From: Stenotrophomonas terrae
GTDB lineage: Bacteria; Pseudomonadota; Gammaproteobacteria; Xanthomonadales; Xanthomonadaceae
Reading direction: 5' to 3'
Length of the DNA stretch: 57,419 nucleotides
Assembly (NCBI RefSeq): GCF_001431465.1
Contig: NZ_LDJJ01000053.1
Span: forward strand, 1 to 57,419
The notes under the pieces are model-generated. The model did not search any database and was not told the DNA's origin. It worked only from the letters and a program-made list of their open reading frames with translations. The first letter of the stretch is position 1; every line of letters starts with the position of its first letter. Shown piece after piece: positions 36,763 through 45,591 of the stretch. A program made the position numbers and the translations under genes.

Positions 36763-38814
36763 ATGTCTGTAACACCCTCCAATACTCTTGCTGTAAATCG
36801 CACAGCGCGCCTGTTGCCACGTTTGTGGTTGCTGGTGGCGGGCATGGTCATTCTGGGTGGGCTGGCACGCCTGTTCATGTGGTGGGATTACGCCGGCGCC
36901 GAACGTGGCCTGGCGCTGTTGTGGCCGGCGCTGGGACGCGGGCTGCGCTATGACCTGGTTGCCGGCGCAATCGGCGCCAGCCTGATTGGCCTGCTGATGG
37001 TGCCGGTATGGCTCAGTGGCCGGCGTGAATTGGCGATAAGGCTGGCGCAATGGCTGTCCTTGGCCCTGCTGATGCTGTTTGCCGTGCTTTCGATCTGCGA
37101 ACACTTCTATTACGGGTTCTACAAGACGCGCTTCGATCCCATCGTGTTCGGCATGTTCGAGGACGATACCGGCGCGATTCTGGAGACGGTCTGGGACGAC
37201 TACCCGGTTGTCTGGGGTGTGCTGGGCTTGCTGCTGGTGGGCGGCGCGCTGCGTTGGCTCATACCGCGCGCAGGTGGCTGGTTGGCAGTGCGTTGGCCGC
37301 GCGCTTCCGGGGCCTGGGGGCGGGCGTTGTTGCTGGTGCTGCAATGCGTGCTGCTGCTGTTGCTGGCGCGCGGCAGTGTCGGCAGTTTTCCGTTGATCCG
37401 ACGGGATGTGACCGTCTCGGCCGATCCCTTCGTCAATGCGCTGGTGCTGAATGCGCCGCTGACGTTGTACCGCGCCGCGCGCACCCGCGCCAACGAGACC
37501 GAGATCAGCCAGGACCCCACGGTGGGCTTGAAGAGGCTGGGGTTTGCCGACCTTGCCGATGCTGCCAAGGCCGCCGGGCTGGGTTCGGCCGATCCACAGC
37601 ACATCGAGGCGGCGTTGTTCGCGCAGGCACCGGGGCAGCCGCGCGCGCTGGCACAGTCACCGCACGTGGTGCTGGGCCTGCTGGAGTCGTTCGGGCAGGA
37701 CCTGCTGTACGCCGATGGCCCCGGCAACGACATGCTCGGCCGCCTGCGTGGCGAACTGCCTACCGGGCAGCGTTTCGAGAATTTCATCGCAGGTCAGAAC
37801 GGTACTCATCCGACCCTGGAGAACCTGTTGCTGGGTACGCCGATCACACCGCTTACGCGCGGGCGCAATGCGCGGCTGGGGTTTGATACCGCCGCCGCGC
37901 TGCCGTTCCAGCGGGCGGGTTACCGCACCGTGTTCGTCTACGGCGGTGGCAGCGATTGGCGCGATATCGGCACCGCGCTGACCCACCAGGGCTTTGACCG
38001 GGTCTATGATGCGCGCGATATCAAACAGCGGTTTGGCAAGGCCCGCGGTACCGAGTGGGGGCTGTATGACGGCTGGCTGTTCCAGTTTGCGCAGGAGCTG
38101 CTGGCCCAGGCCGATGCCCGTGGCGAACGTCTGTTCCTGGTACTGCTGACCACCAGCAATCATCCGCCGCATACGCTGGACACGCCACGCCACGAGTACC
38201 CGCTGGACCCCGCCGCATTGGGACCACGCGCGCTGGCCGATCCCGAGCAACTGCGGATGATGTTGGCCACCTATCAATACCAGGCCGATGAGCTGGGCGG
38301 CTTCCTGCAGCAGTTGCGCGAGCAGCCGTTGGGTGAGCGCACCATCGTGGCGATGTCCGGCGATCACAATCTGCGTTCGCATTACCGCTACGACCTGCCG
38401 GCCGAGCAGGTGGACGTGGATCGCGTGTTTGCCTGGATGCGGGTGCCAGCGGCCTATGCGCCCAGTACCAGCGCCCCGGATACCACCGCCTTTGCCGGCC
38501 ATGCGGATCTGGTGCCGACACTGGTGGAACTGGCCTTGCCGGGGCAGCGTTATTTCGCCACCGGCCGCAACCTCTGGCAGCCGGCGCCCGATGGCGGCCA
38601 GGCCTTGGCCCAGTTTGATCGCCTGTATACGCACGCCGGCCTGCTGTTGCCCTTGGACAAGCCGCAGCTGCACCGCTGGCGCGATTCGCGCCATCTGCAG
38701 GTGCAGGGAGTTGCGCCTGATGCAGCCAATGCGGCGCAGGCCCATCGGGCCGCCGCTTGGGTCGCCCTGCGCGACTGGCACATCCGGCAGCAGGTCGTGC
38801 GCAGGCGAGGCTGA
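36763..38814 (+). CDS. LtaS/OpgB-like membrane phosphatase-fold transferase
   Basis: This is an inner-membrane protein of the alkaline phosphatase/sulfatase superfamily. The 683-residue product has about five N-terminal hydrophobic spans (residues 20-205) and a periplasmic catalytic domain with the metal-binding E308 (GLLESFGQDLL), a candidate nucleophile T348 (AGQNGTHPTLENLL) and SGDHNLRSHYR. Related enzymes transfer phosphoglycerol or phosphoethanolamine to lipoteichoic acid, osmoregulated glucans or lipid A. In a Gram-negative, modification of periplasmic glucans or lipid A is more likely than lipoteichoic acid synthesis, but the substrate is not readable from the sequence. ATG 36763 is the chosen start. 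Confidence 0.8.
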   Translation: MSVTPSNTLAVNRTARLLPRLWLLVAGMVILGGLARLFMWWDYAGAERGLALLWPALGRGLRYDLVAGAIGASLIGLLMVPVWLSGRRELAIRLAQWLSLALLMLFAVLSICEHFYYGFYKTRFDPIVFGMFEDDTGAILETVWDDYPVVWGVLGLLLVGGALRWLIPRAGGWLAVRWPRASGAWGRALLLVLQCVLLLLLARGSVGSFPLIRRDVTVSADPFVNALVLNAPLTLYRAARTRANETEISQDPTVGLKRLGFADLADAAKAAGLGSADPQHIEAALFAQAPGQPRALAQSPHVVLGLLESFGQDLLYADGPGNDMLGRLRGELPTGQRFENFIAGQNGTHPTLENLLLGTPITPLTRGRNARLGFDTAAALPFQRAGYRTVFVYGGGSDWRDIGTALTHQGFDRVYDARDIKQRFGKARGTEWGLYDGWLFQFAQELLAQADARGERLFLVLLTTSNHPPHTLDTPRHEYPLDPAALGPRALADPEQLRMMLATYQYQADELGGFLQQLREQPLGERTIVAMSGDHNLRSHYRYDLPAEQVDVDRVFAWMRVPAAYAPSTSAPDTTAFAGHADLVPTLVELALPGQRYFATGRNLWQPAPDGGQALAQFDRLYTHAGLLLPLDKPQLHRWRDSRHLQVQGVAPDAANAAQAHRAAAWVALRDWHIRQQVVRRRG

Positions 38815-38841
38815 GTAGCGCAGGCCACCGGGGCCGGTGGC

Positions 38842-39459
38842 TCAGCTGCCCGGCGCGGCCACAACCGCTCGCCGCTGCCGATCGAACAAGGGCAGGGTGA
38901 TGCCGCACAGCGGCCCGATCAGCAGGGCGAAGGCCAGCGTGCCCCAGCCGACATTGCCGCCCAGCAACCAGCCCACTGCCAGTGCGCTGGCTTCAATCAG
39001 GCTGCGTACCTTCCATATCGGCCAGCCGGTACGGGCGTGCAGGCCGGTCATCAGCCCGTCGCGTGGCCCTGGCCCAAAGCGCGCGCCGATATACAGCCCG
39101 GTGGCGACGGCCATCAGCAGCAAACCGCCTGCAAACAACGGCAGCTGCCATTGCAGTCCATGCGCGGGCGGCAGCAGGTTCAGACCGAGCTGGGCGCTGG
39201 GGCCGATCAGCAGCACGTTGAGCACGGTGCCCAGCCCGGGCTTCTGGCGCAGCGGCAACCACATCAGCAGCACACAGACCCCGACGATATTGGTGACCAG
39301 GCCGAAGCCCCAGCCGCTGCGCAGAGCGATGCCCTGGCTCAATACATCCCAGGGCGCGATGCCGATGCCGGCACGGATCATCAGTGAAGAGGCGATACCA
39401 AACAGGAACAGGCCCAGCAGCAACTGCAGCAGGCGTGAGACAAGGTTCAAGGACGGCAT
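38842..39459 (-). CDS. YczE/YitT-like integral membrane protein
   Basis: This is an inner-membrane protein of unknown function. The 205-residue product has five or six hydrophobic spans and the family's SLMIRAGIGIAPWDVLSQGIAL motif after the first span, plus GARFGPGPRDGLMTGLHART in the middle. Family members include B. subtilis YczE, which affects surfactin production by an unknown mechanism. It converges with the LtaS-like gene, 27 bp apart. Codon use is like its neighbours. Confidence 0.82.
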   Translation of the reverse strand: MPSLNLVSRLLQLLLGLFLFGIASSLMIRAGIGIAPWDVLSQGIALRSGWGFGLVTNIVGVCVLLMWLPLRQKPGLGTVLNVLLIGPSAQLGLNLLPPAHGLQWQLPLFAGGLLLMAVATGLYIGARFGPGPRDGLMTGLHARTGWPIWKVRSLIEASALAVGWLLGGNVGWGTLAFALLIGPLCGITLPLFDRQRRAVVAAPGS

Positions 39460-39543
39460 GACGGGCTGGTCGAGTTGGCAGGGAAGAGGCCGGCGCGCCG
39501 TCGTCGGTAGGCACGACGGCGCGATTCAGGCGTGCGGGAGCAG

Positions 39544-40569
39544 TCAGTCCCAGCCTTGCAGGGCCAGCTTGCCGATGCTGCGGCCAGCTTCCAGCTGGCG
39601 GTGGGCCTGGCGCAGATTGGTGGCATTGATCGTGCCCAGGCGCTGGGTCAGGGTGGTGCGCAGTTCGCCGGCGTCGATCAGGCTGGCCGCGCGGGTCAGG
39701 ATGCGGTGCTGCTCGATCATGTCGGCGGTGCGGAAGCGGGCGCGGGTGAACATGAATTCCCAGTGGATGCCGATGCATTTGGCTTTATAGGGATCACCGA
39801 TGCGCAGCTCGCTGGCCGGTTCCACGATCAGCCCGACATGGCCCTGCGGGGCCAGCAGCTCGCCCAGCTGTTGCCAGTACAGGTCGGTATTGGCCAGGTT
39901 GAGCGCGGCGTCCACGGCGTGGATGTCCAGCGCCTGCAGCTGTGCTGCCAGCGGTTGGCGGTGATCGATGACATGGCTGGCGCCCATCTGCAGGCACCAC
40001 TGCGCGCTCTCCGGGCGGGAGGCGGTTGCCACCACGGTGAAGCCGGCATGTTGCGCGAGCTGGATGGCCATCGAGCCGACGCCGCCGGCGCCGCCGATCA
40101 CCAATAGGGTTTTGCCAACATGGCGGCGCCCATCCAGCTGATAGGGCATGCGCTGGAACAGCAGCTCCCAGGCGGTGAGGGTAGTCAGCGGCAAGGCGGC
40201 GGCTTCGGCGAAGTCCAGGGTGGTCGGTTTGCGCCCGACCAGGCGCTCATCCACCAGTTGCAGCTGTGCATTGCAGCCGGGGCGGGTGACGTCGCCGGCG
40301 TAATAGACCTCATCACCCACCTCGAAGGCGGTGACCTGCGGGCCAACCGCGACCACCGTACCCGCCGCATCAAAGCCCAATACCCGCGGTGGGTTTTCTT
40401 CGCCGGGTTTCGGGCCCCGCAGTTTGGTGTCCACTGGGTTGATCGAGACAGCCTGGATCTGAACCAGCAGGTCCTGTCCTTGCGGTGGCGCCGGTGCGGG
40501 CAGGTCCAGATCAAGCAGCGCGTCCGCTTCATCGATCGGGAGATAGCGGGTCAGGCCGATTGCTTTCAT
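39544..40569 (-). CDS. MDR-family oxidoreductase (zinc-type alcohol dehydrogenase-like, quinone reductase group)
   Basis: This is an NADPH-dependent medium-chain reductase of unknown substrate. The 341-residue protein has a GroES-like N-domain (SINPVDTKLRGP, VLGFDAAGTVVAVG) and a Rossmann motif with VIGGAGGVGSMAIQLAQ. It lacks the cysteine and histidine zinc ligands of true alcohol dehydrogenases, so a quinone- or enone-reductase activity is likelier. It is the last gene on the - strand before the divergent ompA region. Confidence 0.88.
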   Translation of the reverse strand: MKAIGLTRYLPIDEADALLDLDLPAPAPPQGQDLLVQIQAVSINPVDTKLRGPKPGEENPPRVLGFDAAGTVVAVGPQVTAFEVGDEVYYAGDVTRPGCNAQLQLVDERLVGRKPTTLDFAEAAALPLTTLTAWELLFQRMPYQLDGRRHVGKTLLVIGGAGGVGSMAIQLAQHAGFTVVATASRPESAQWCLQMGASHVIDHRQPLAAQLQALDIHAVDAALNLANTDLYWQQLGELLAPQGHVGLIVEPASELRIGDPYKAKCIGIHWEFMFTRARFRTADMIEQHRILTRAASLIDAGELRTTLTQRLGTINATNLRQAHRQLEAGRSIGKLALQGWD

Positions 40570-40951
40570 GCGGAAAAGTTCCGTAACGGGGGAGCAAAAT
40601 CATCATACCCAGCAAACGGTTCAGCTGGCGCTAACCGGCGGTGCAAGCCCCGTTTATTAAGGGTTTGTCATATAAAACCAGCTGCGCTGCAGCAATTTAC
40701 CGGGAAGCCTTGCGACAGCTCACTCTTGCGTCCTTTGATCAAGCTGTATACGTTGCGCCAAGCCGGACATGTAGAGGTCTGGTGGTCGCGTCATTTGTTA
40801 TAAGGCTGTTAACATCGTCTTCACGGCCAAGCGCATAATGTGCACCGCGATGGCGTGAGGAAACGGCCGTCTCTGAACGCGACGAAGATTATCGCTGTGC
40901 TGGACCATGCCTCTACCGGTTTCATACCCCCGAAACAAGGAGCTGTATTTC
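40570..40951 (+). promoter_or_regulatory. ompA upstream region with candidate promoter
   Basis: This 382-bp gap precedes ompA. TTAACA (40809-40814) and CATAAT (40834-40839) are a candidate promoter with a 19-bp spacer, giving a leader of about 105 nt. AT-rich stretches occur at 40650-40680 (TTTATTAAGGG, TCATATAAAACC). A strong AAGGAG ribosome site serves ATG 40952. No gene was found in the gap. Confidence 0.5.
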
Positions 40952-42058
40952 ATGAACAAGAAGATCCTTACTGCCGCGCTGCTGGGTGGTCTGGCTTTTG
41001 CCCAGGCCGCTTCGGCACAGGAATTTGACGACCGCTGGTACCTGACCGGTTCGGCCGGCTTCAACTTCCAGGACGGCGATCGTGGCACCAACGACGCTCC
41101 GTTCGCCACGCTGGGTCTGGGCAAGTTCATCAGCCCGAACTGGTCGCTGGACGGCGAGCTGAACTATCAGAACCCGAACTTCGACGCCAACCAGGATCAG
41201 AACTGGTCGCAGTACGGCGTTTCGCTGGACCTGCGTCGCCACTTCATCCAGGAAGGCCGTGGCTGGAACCCGTACCTGCTCGCAGGTCTGGGCTACCAGA
41301 AGGCCGAAGAGGAATACCACCAGACCAACGGTCAGCTGGCTGATCGCAAGGACGGCAACCTGGCTGCCAAGGTCGGCGTCGGTCTGCAGACCACGTTCGA
41401 AAAGCGCGTCGCCGTGCGTGCCGAACTGGCCTACCGCGCTGACTTCGACGACCAGTCGATCCGCGAGTACAGCAACGATTCCAAGAACCAGGATTGGTTC
41501 GGCGACGTGCTGGCTTCGGTCGGTGTCGTGATTCCGCTGGGCCCGGCTCCGATGGCTGCTGTTGCTCCGGCACCGGCTCCGGTTGCTCCGAGCTGCGCAG
41601 ACCTGGATGACGACGGTGACGGCGTCAACAACTGCGACGACAAGTGCCCGACCTCGCAGCCTGGCCAGACCATTGGTCCGGACGGTTGCCCGGTTCCGGT
41701 CTCGATCGATCTGAAGGGCGTCAACTTCGATTTCGACAAGGCTACCCTGCGTCCGGATGCTGTCTCGATCCTGAGCGAAGCCACCGAGATCCTGAAGCGT
41801 TACCCGGATCTGCGCGTTGAAGTTGCCGGTCACACCGACTCGAAGGGTACCGACGCTTACAACCAGAAGCTGTCCGAGCGCCGCGCCAAGACTGTGTACG
41901 ACTACCTGACCACCAATGGTGTGTCGGCGTCGCGCCTGCAGGGCCCGATCGGCTACGGCGAGAGCCGTCCGATTGCTCCGAACACCAACCCGGATGGTTC
42001 GGACAACCCGGAAGGTCGTGCAAAGAACCGTCGTACCGAGCTGAACGTCCAGAACTAA
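40952..42058 (+). CDS. ompA: OmpA-family outer membrane protein
   Basis: This is a major outer-membrane protein that ties the outer membrane to peptidoglycan. The 368-residue precursor has a signal peptide (cut after about residue 22, ASA/QE), an 8-strand beta-barrel (about 23-195), and a proline/alanine hinge (AAVAPAPAPVAPS). A short type-3 thrombospondin-like calcium-binding segment (DLDDDGDGVNNCDDKCP) follows, then a C-terminal OmpA domain with NFDFDKATLRPDA and the peptidoglycan-binding HTDSKGTDAYNQKLSERRA. A long leader and strong terminator suggest high expression. Confidence 0.95.
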   Translation: MNKKILTAALLGGLAFAQAASAQEFDDRWYLTGSAGFNFQDGDRGTNDAPFATLGLGKFISPNWSLDGELNYQNPNFDANQDQNWSQYGVSLDLRRHFIQEGRGWNPYLLAGLGYQKAEEEYHQTNGQLADRKDGNLAAKVGVGLQTTFEKRVAVRAELAYRADFDDQSIREYSNDSKNQDWFGDVLASVGVVIPLGPAPMAAVAPAPAPVAPSCADLDDDGDGVNNCDDKCPTSQPGQTIGPDGCPVPVSIDLKGVNFDFDKATLRPDAVSILSEATEILKRYPDLRVEVAGHTDSKGTDAYNQKLSERRAKTVYDYLTTNGVSASRLQGPIGYGESRPIAPNTNPDGSDNPEGRAKNRRTELNVQN

Positions 42059-42091
42059 TCTGACGTTTCGGTTTCAGTACTTCGCTTCATG

Positions 42092-42126
42092 ACAAGGCCC
42101 GGCATCTGCCGGGCCTTGTTTTTTTT
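42092..42126 (+). terminator. Terminator after ompA
   Basis: A 12-bp perfect stem (ACAAGGCCCGGC 42092-42103, loop ATCT, arm 42108-42119) is followed by eight T. A textbook rho-independent terminator. Confidence 0.96.
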
Positions 42127-42257
42127 GTGCCTGGCGCTTTTCCAGCGCCGGATTTATGTGACGTCGGCGCGCAATCGCAGCTTGCGCGCATATAACGGTT
42201 GAAAGCATTGCGGGTGCTGCCTACACTCGCCGCGTTATCTTGCCGAATGGAAATCCA

Positions 42258-42755
42258 ATGCTGCGTATCGCTCTGGCTGGTCTTGTCGCCCTGGCATCTG
42301 TACCTGCCGCCCATGCAGCCGTGGATTGTTCGGCCACTGCAGTGACGCCTGCGCCGCTGGCGACCTCGCTTATCGCACCGGTGGCCTCCGAGCTGTATGT
42401 GCGCCCGGGTCAGCTGGGCATGCCGTCCGGTGTATTGAGCTCGGCCGGTAGTGATGAGCAGTCGCTGGACCGCGTGTTGATGCGCCTGCGCGTGGAAAGC
42501 TGCAACAACGTCGCCAGCGCCATCCCGGCGCGCCCGGCAATCAACGCCAATGATCCGGCCGCCTACAAGCCGCAGACCGAGTTCGACAACACGCCGTGGC
42601 GTTTTGACATGAGCCAGAACGGCAAGCGCATGACCGCCGAGGAATTCGACGCCTGGATGAAGGCGCGTGGCGTGCGCGTGGTCAAGGCCCGTCCGGTGGC
42701 CGTGGATCCGGCCGCAGCACCTGCCGCCGCGCAGCCGGCTACCGAGGTCAAGTAA
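42258..42755 (+). CDS. Exported protein with C-terminal FDAWMK motif
   Basis: The 165-residue protein is of unknown function and probably periplasmic. A signal peptide is cut after about residue 20 (AAHA/AVDC). Cysteines C24 and C82 could form a disulfide. The middle is low in recognisable structure. Residues 114-143 (ending FDAWMKARGVRVVK) match, at 17 of 30 positions, a segment in the lipoprotein encoded at 43723-44010. An alanine/proline-rich tail follows. Together the two suggest a small shared envelope domain. ATG 42258 is the likely start, and a pseudouridine synthase gene begins 26 bp after the stop. Confidence 0.82.
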   Translation: MLRIALAGLVALASVPAAHAAVDCSATAVTPAPLATSLIAPVASELYVRPGQLGMPSGVLSSAGSDEQSLDRVLMRLRVESCNNVASAIPARPAINANDPAAYKPQTEFDNTPWRFDMSQNGKRMTAEEFDAWMKARGVRVVKARPVAVDPAAAPAAAQPATEVK

Positions 42756-42781
42756 GGCGGCACTGGCCGCCCTGAACCGCA

Positions 42782-43642
42782 ATGGCGTCGTCCAAGCCTC
42801 CGCGTCACCCGCACGCCCGCCGCGCAACGCCCGGCGGGCGTTTGCTTTCGCGCACGCCCAGCCGCGCCGCAGCTGCTGCCAAGCTGGCGCCGGCGGGGCA
42901 GCGGCATGGTCTTGCGCGGGTACTATCCAAGGCGGGGGTGTGTTCGCGCACCGAGGCCGCGCGGCGGGTGCTCGATGGTCGCGTCAGCGTGGATGGCAGG
43001 GTGGTGCGTGACCCTGAATTTCCGGTGGTTGCCGGTCGCCAGAAGGTGTTGCTGGATGGGCTGCCGCTGACCGCGCCGCGGCGCCTGTACCTGGCCTTGA
43101 ACAAACCGCGCGGTCTGCTGACCACGGTGCAGGACGAGCACGGCCGCGACACTGTCTACCAGTGCTTTGAAGGTGCCGGGCTGCCGTGGATGGCGCCGGT
43201 TGGCCGCCTGGACAAGGCCAGCGAAGGCCTGCTGTTCTTCAGCAATGATCCGGAATGGGCGGCGCGGCTTACCGAGCCCAGCACTGGCCCCTTGAAAACC
43301 TACCGGGTGCAGGTGGATGCTGTGCCTGATGCGGCGCTGCTGGAACGCATGCACGCAGGCATTGAAGATGAGGGCGAGCACCTGGCGGCGCACTCAGTGC
43401 AGTTGCTGCGCCATGGCGAGCGCACCGCGTGGCTGGAAGTGGTGCTGGATGAAGGCCGCAACCGCCATATCCGGCGGTTGCTCAAGGCCCTGGGCCTGGA
43501 GGTGCTGCGCCTGATGCGGGTGGCGATTGGGCCGGTGCCCTTGGGCGAACTCGGCAAGGGCCAATGGCGCGAATTGAGCGAGGCCGAGCTGAATGCGCTG
43601 CAGGTTGCCAGCAAAGTTCCGCATGCTACCGAACGTGACTAA
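42782..43642 (+). CDS. RsuA-family rRNA pseudouridine synthase
   Basis: This enzyme isomerises a uridine in 23S or 16S rRNA. The 286-residue product has a basic N-terminal extension of about 40 residues, an S4 RNA-binding domain (GLARVLSKAGVCSRTEAARRVLDGRVSVDG, about 43-72), and a catalytic domain with APVGRLDKASEGLLFF (aspartate in GRLD). The C-terminal segment is EGRNRHIRRLLKALG. The S4 domain plus GRLD motif puts it with RsuA, RluB, RluE and RluF, most like RluB/E; the target cannot be fixed by reading. It starts 26 bp after the preceding exported-protein gene. Confidence 0.92.
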   Translation: MASSKPPRHPHARRATPGGRLLSRTPSRAAAAAKLAPAGQRHGLARVLSKAGVCSRTEAARRVLDGRVSVDGRVVRDPEFPVVAGRQKVLLDGLPLTAPRRLYLALNKPRGLLTTVQDEHGRDTVYQCFEGAGLPWMAPVGRLDKASEGLLFFSNDPEWAARLTEPSTGPLKTYRVQVDAVPDAALLERMHAGIEDEGEHLAAHSVQLLRHGERTAWLEVVLDEGRNRHIRRLLKALGLEVLRLMRVAIGPVPLGELGKGQWRELSEAELNALQVASKVPHATERD

Positions 43643-43722
43643 TTTCAATTAATTCAGGCAAATAGCTGGACTTGCTCAGGTCATGGATTAGACTGCGACT
43701 CTAATTCCTTGAGGTTATTGCC

Positions 43723-44010
43723 ATGCAAGCTCTTTCCCGCGTCTCTGGCATCGTTCTCATGGCGGCTTCGGTTGCGGTATTGGCGGGCTGTGCGTCCTCG
43801 GGCAAGAAGACGGCAAAGAACGACGACAAGCCGATCGAAGTACGGGTGGAAACGCCGGTCGCCGACAAGGACGCGCTGGGCAATTACCGTTTCATGATGC
43901 AGCAGGGCGAGCAGAAGATGAGCGCCGATCAGTTCGACGCCTGGATGAAGGCCAATGGCATCCGCGTGGCCAAGGGCGCCGCAGCGCCAGCCCCGGCCAA
44001 GAAGAACTGA
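43723..44010 (+). CDS. Small lipoprotein with FDAWMK motif
   Basis: The 95-residue lipoprotein has a lipobox LAGC (C23) after a short hydrophobic signal, so the mature part is about 73 residues, tethered to the membrane. A lysine- and charge-rich linker (SSGKKTAKNDDKPIEVRVETP) leads to the motif region 55-84 (YRFMMQQGEQKMSADQFDAW...), which is also found in the exported protein at 42258-42755. It ends in an alanine/proline-rich tail. A good ribosome site (TTGAGGTTATTGCC, with GAGG 9 nt upstream) supports ATG 43723. No function is known. Confidence 0.85.
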   Translation: MQALSRVSGIVLMAASVAVLAGCASSGKKTAKNDDKPIEVRVETPVADKDALGNYRFMMQQGEQKMSADQFDAWMKANGIRVAKGAAAPAPAKKN

Positions 44011-44024
44011 GAGCAGTACGTTGT

Positions 44025-44123
44025 TGTAGGAGCGGCGTAAGCCGCGAAGCTGGCAATCTCGAAATCACAGGTATGCCTGGGATCGGATCGGCCGGTTGCT
44101 TCGCGGCTTACGCCGCTCCTACA
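44025..44123. repeat. 26-bp perfect inverted repeat, GTAGGAGCGGCGTAAGCC family, copy 1
   Basis: Arms 44025-44050 and 44098-44123 are perfect mirror images (TGTAGGAGCGGCGTAAGCCG...) separated by 47 bp. The same arms are at 55417-55513, and a near copy is at 51833-51933. This is a dispersed intergenic family, distinct from SMAG. Confidence 0.95.
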
Positions 44124-44165
44124 CGATGCGATCCACCGGCAATGCACCGGTCGGTTGTACAAAAC

Positions 44166-44193
44166 AAAACAGGCGCCTTTCGGCGCCTGTTTT
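44166..44193. terminator. Bidirectional terminator between the lipoprotein gene and kbl
   Basis: AAAACAGGCGCC (44166-44177), loop TTTC and GGCGCCTGTTTT (44182-44193) form a perfect 12-bp stem with A/T ends, so it works in both directions for the converging genes. Confidence 0.92.
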
Positions 44194-44215
44194 CATTTCA
44201 ATCCAAGGCCAATCC

Positions 44216-45430
44216 TCAGCCCTTGATCACACCCAGCTCCAGACCAATGCGGGTGAAGGCATCGATCGCGCGGTCCAGGTGGGCGCGGCTGTGGGCGGCG
44301 CTGATCTGGGTGCGGATGCGGGCCTGGCCCTTGGGTACCACCGGGAAGAAGAAGCCGATCGCGTAGATGCCTTCTTCCAGCAGGCGCTGGGCGAACTTCT
44401 GTGCCAGCGGTGCGTCATACAGCATCACCGGGCTGATCGGATGCACGCCCGGCTTCACGTCGAAACCGGCGGCGGTCATCTTCTCGCGGAAATAGGCGGT
44501 GTTCTCACGCAGCGTTTCACGCAGGTCATCAGCCGCAGCCAGCATCTCGAACGCCTTGATGCCGGCAGCCACCACGTGCGGCGGCAGCGAGTTGGAGAAC
44601 AAGTAGGGGCGCGAACGCTGGCGCAGCAGTTCCACCACCTCGGCGCTGGCGCAGGTGAAACCGCCCAGTGCGCCGCCCATGGCCTTGCCCAGGGTGCCGG
44701 TGATGATGTCGATCCTGTCGAGCGCACCCTTCACTTCGGCCGAACCGCGACCGGTCGCGCCGAGGAAGCCGGTGGCATGGCATTCGTCGATATGCACCAG
44801 CGCGCCGTACTTCTTGGCCAGCGCGGTGATTTCATCGAGCGGGGCGATGAAGCCGTCCATCGAGAACACGCCATCGGTGGTGATCAGCTTGGTCTTGCAG
44901 CCGGCGGCATCGGCGGCCTGCAGCTGCGCTTCCAGGTCGGCCATGTCGCAGTTGGCGTAGCGGAAGCGCTTGGCCTTGCACAGGCGCACGCCGTCGATGA
45001 TGGAGGCGTGGTTCAGCGCATCGGAAATGATGGCGTCGTTCTCACCCAGCAGCGGCTCGAACAGGCCGCCATTGGCGTCGAAGCAGGCCGCGTACAGGAT
45101 GGTGTCGTCCTTGCCGAAGAACTCGGCAATCTGCTTTTCCAACTGCTTGTGCAGGTCCTGGGTGCCGCAGATGAAGCGCACCGAGGCCATGCCGAAGCCA
45201 TGCGTGTCCAGCGCGTCCTTGGCCGCCTGGATCAGCTCCGGGTGGTCGGCCAGGCCCAGGTAGTTGTTGGCACAGAAATTCAGCACGGTGCGGCCGTCGT
45301 CCAGGGTGATCTCGGCCGACTGCGGGCTGGTGATGATGCGTTCGGACTTGAACAGCCCCTGCGCGCGGATGGCGTCCAGTTCCTCGGCGTAGTGCCGGGT
45401 CAGCGGGGAGGTGTTCGCGGTATCGGTCAT
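44216..45430 (-). CDS. kbl: 2-amino-3-ketobutyrate CoA ligase (glycine C-acetyltransferase)
   Basis: Kbl splits 2-amino-3-ketobutyrate, made from threonine by Tdh, into glycine and acetyl-CoA. The 404-residue PLP enzyme has [28 protein letters not shown], the aspartate in [12 protein letters not shown], and the PLP lysine in [14 protein letters not shown]. Length and motifs are complete. In E. coli kbl and tdh form one operon; here tdh lies 6.6 kb away on the same strand, with a + strand block between them. Confidence 0.96.
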   Translation of the reverse strand: MTDTANTSPLTRHYAEELDAIRAQGLFKSERIITSPQSAEITLDDGRTVLNFCANNYLGLADHPELIQAAKDALDTHGFGMASVRFICGTQDLHKQLEKQIAEFFGKDDTILYAACFDANGGLFEPLLGENDAIISDALNHASIIDGVRLCKAKRFRYANCDMADLEAQLQAADAAGCKTKLITTDGVFSMDGFIAPLDEITALAKKYGALVHIDECHATGFLGATGRGSAEVKGALDRIDIITGTLGKAMGGALGGFTCASAEVVELLRQRSRPYLFSNSLPPHVVAAGIKAFEMLAAADDLRETLRENTAYFREKMTAAGFDVKPGVHPISPVMLYDAPLAQKFAQRLLEEGIYAIGFFFPVVPKGQARIRTQISAAHSRAHLDRAIDAFTRIGLELGVIKG

Positions 45431-45540
45431 GGCAGGGTCTTGCGGTGAAGAGGAACGCCAATTTTAGCCTTCCGCGTGTCCCGGCGCTGTCTTCATGCGC
45501 AAAGGCTATAAGCGCCACGGTCTAAGTCATTTCTCGGTAA

Positions 45541-45574
45541 TGGGTGTGCACCCGCAGCATCGACTGCACACCCA
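45541..45574 (+). promoter_or_regulatory. 10-bp inverted repeat upstream of the porin/sulfate operon
   Basis: TGGGTGTGCA (45541-45550) and TGCACACCCA (45565-45574) are separated by 14 bp, directly upstream of the AGGAGA ribosome site (45581-45586) of the porin gene. It could be an mRNA hairpin in the leader or an operator. No clear CysB-type site was recognised. A candidate -10 TATAAG is at 45507-45512 without a good -35. Confidence 0.5.
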
Positions 45575-45591
45575 CCCACCAGGAGATACCG

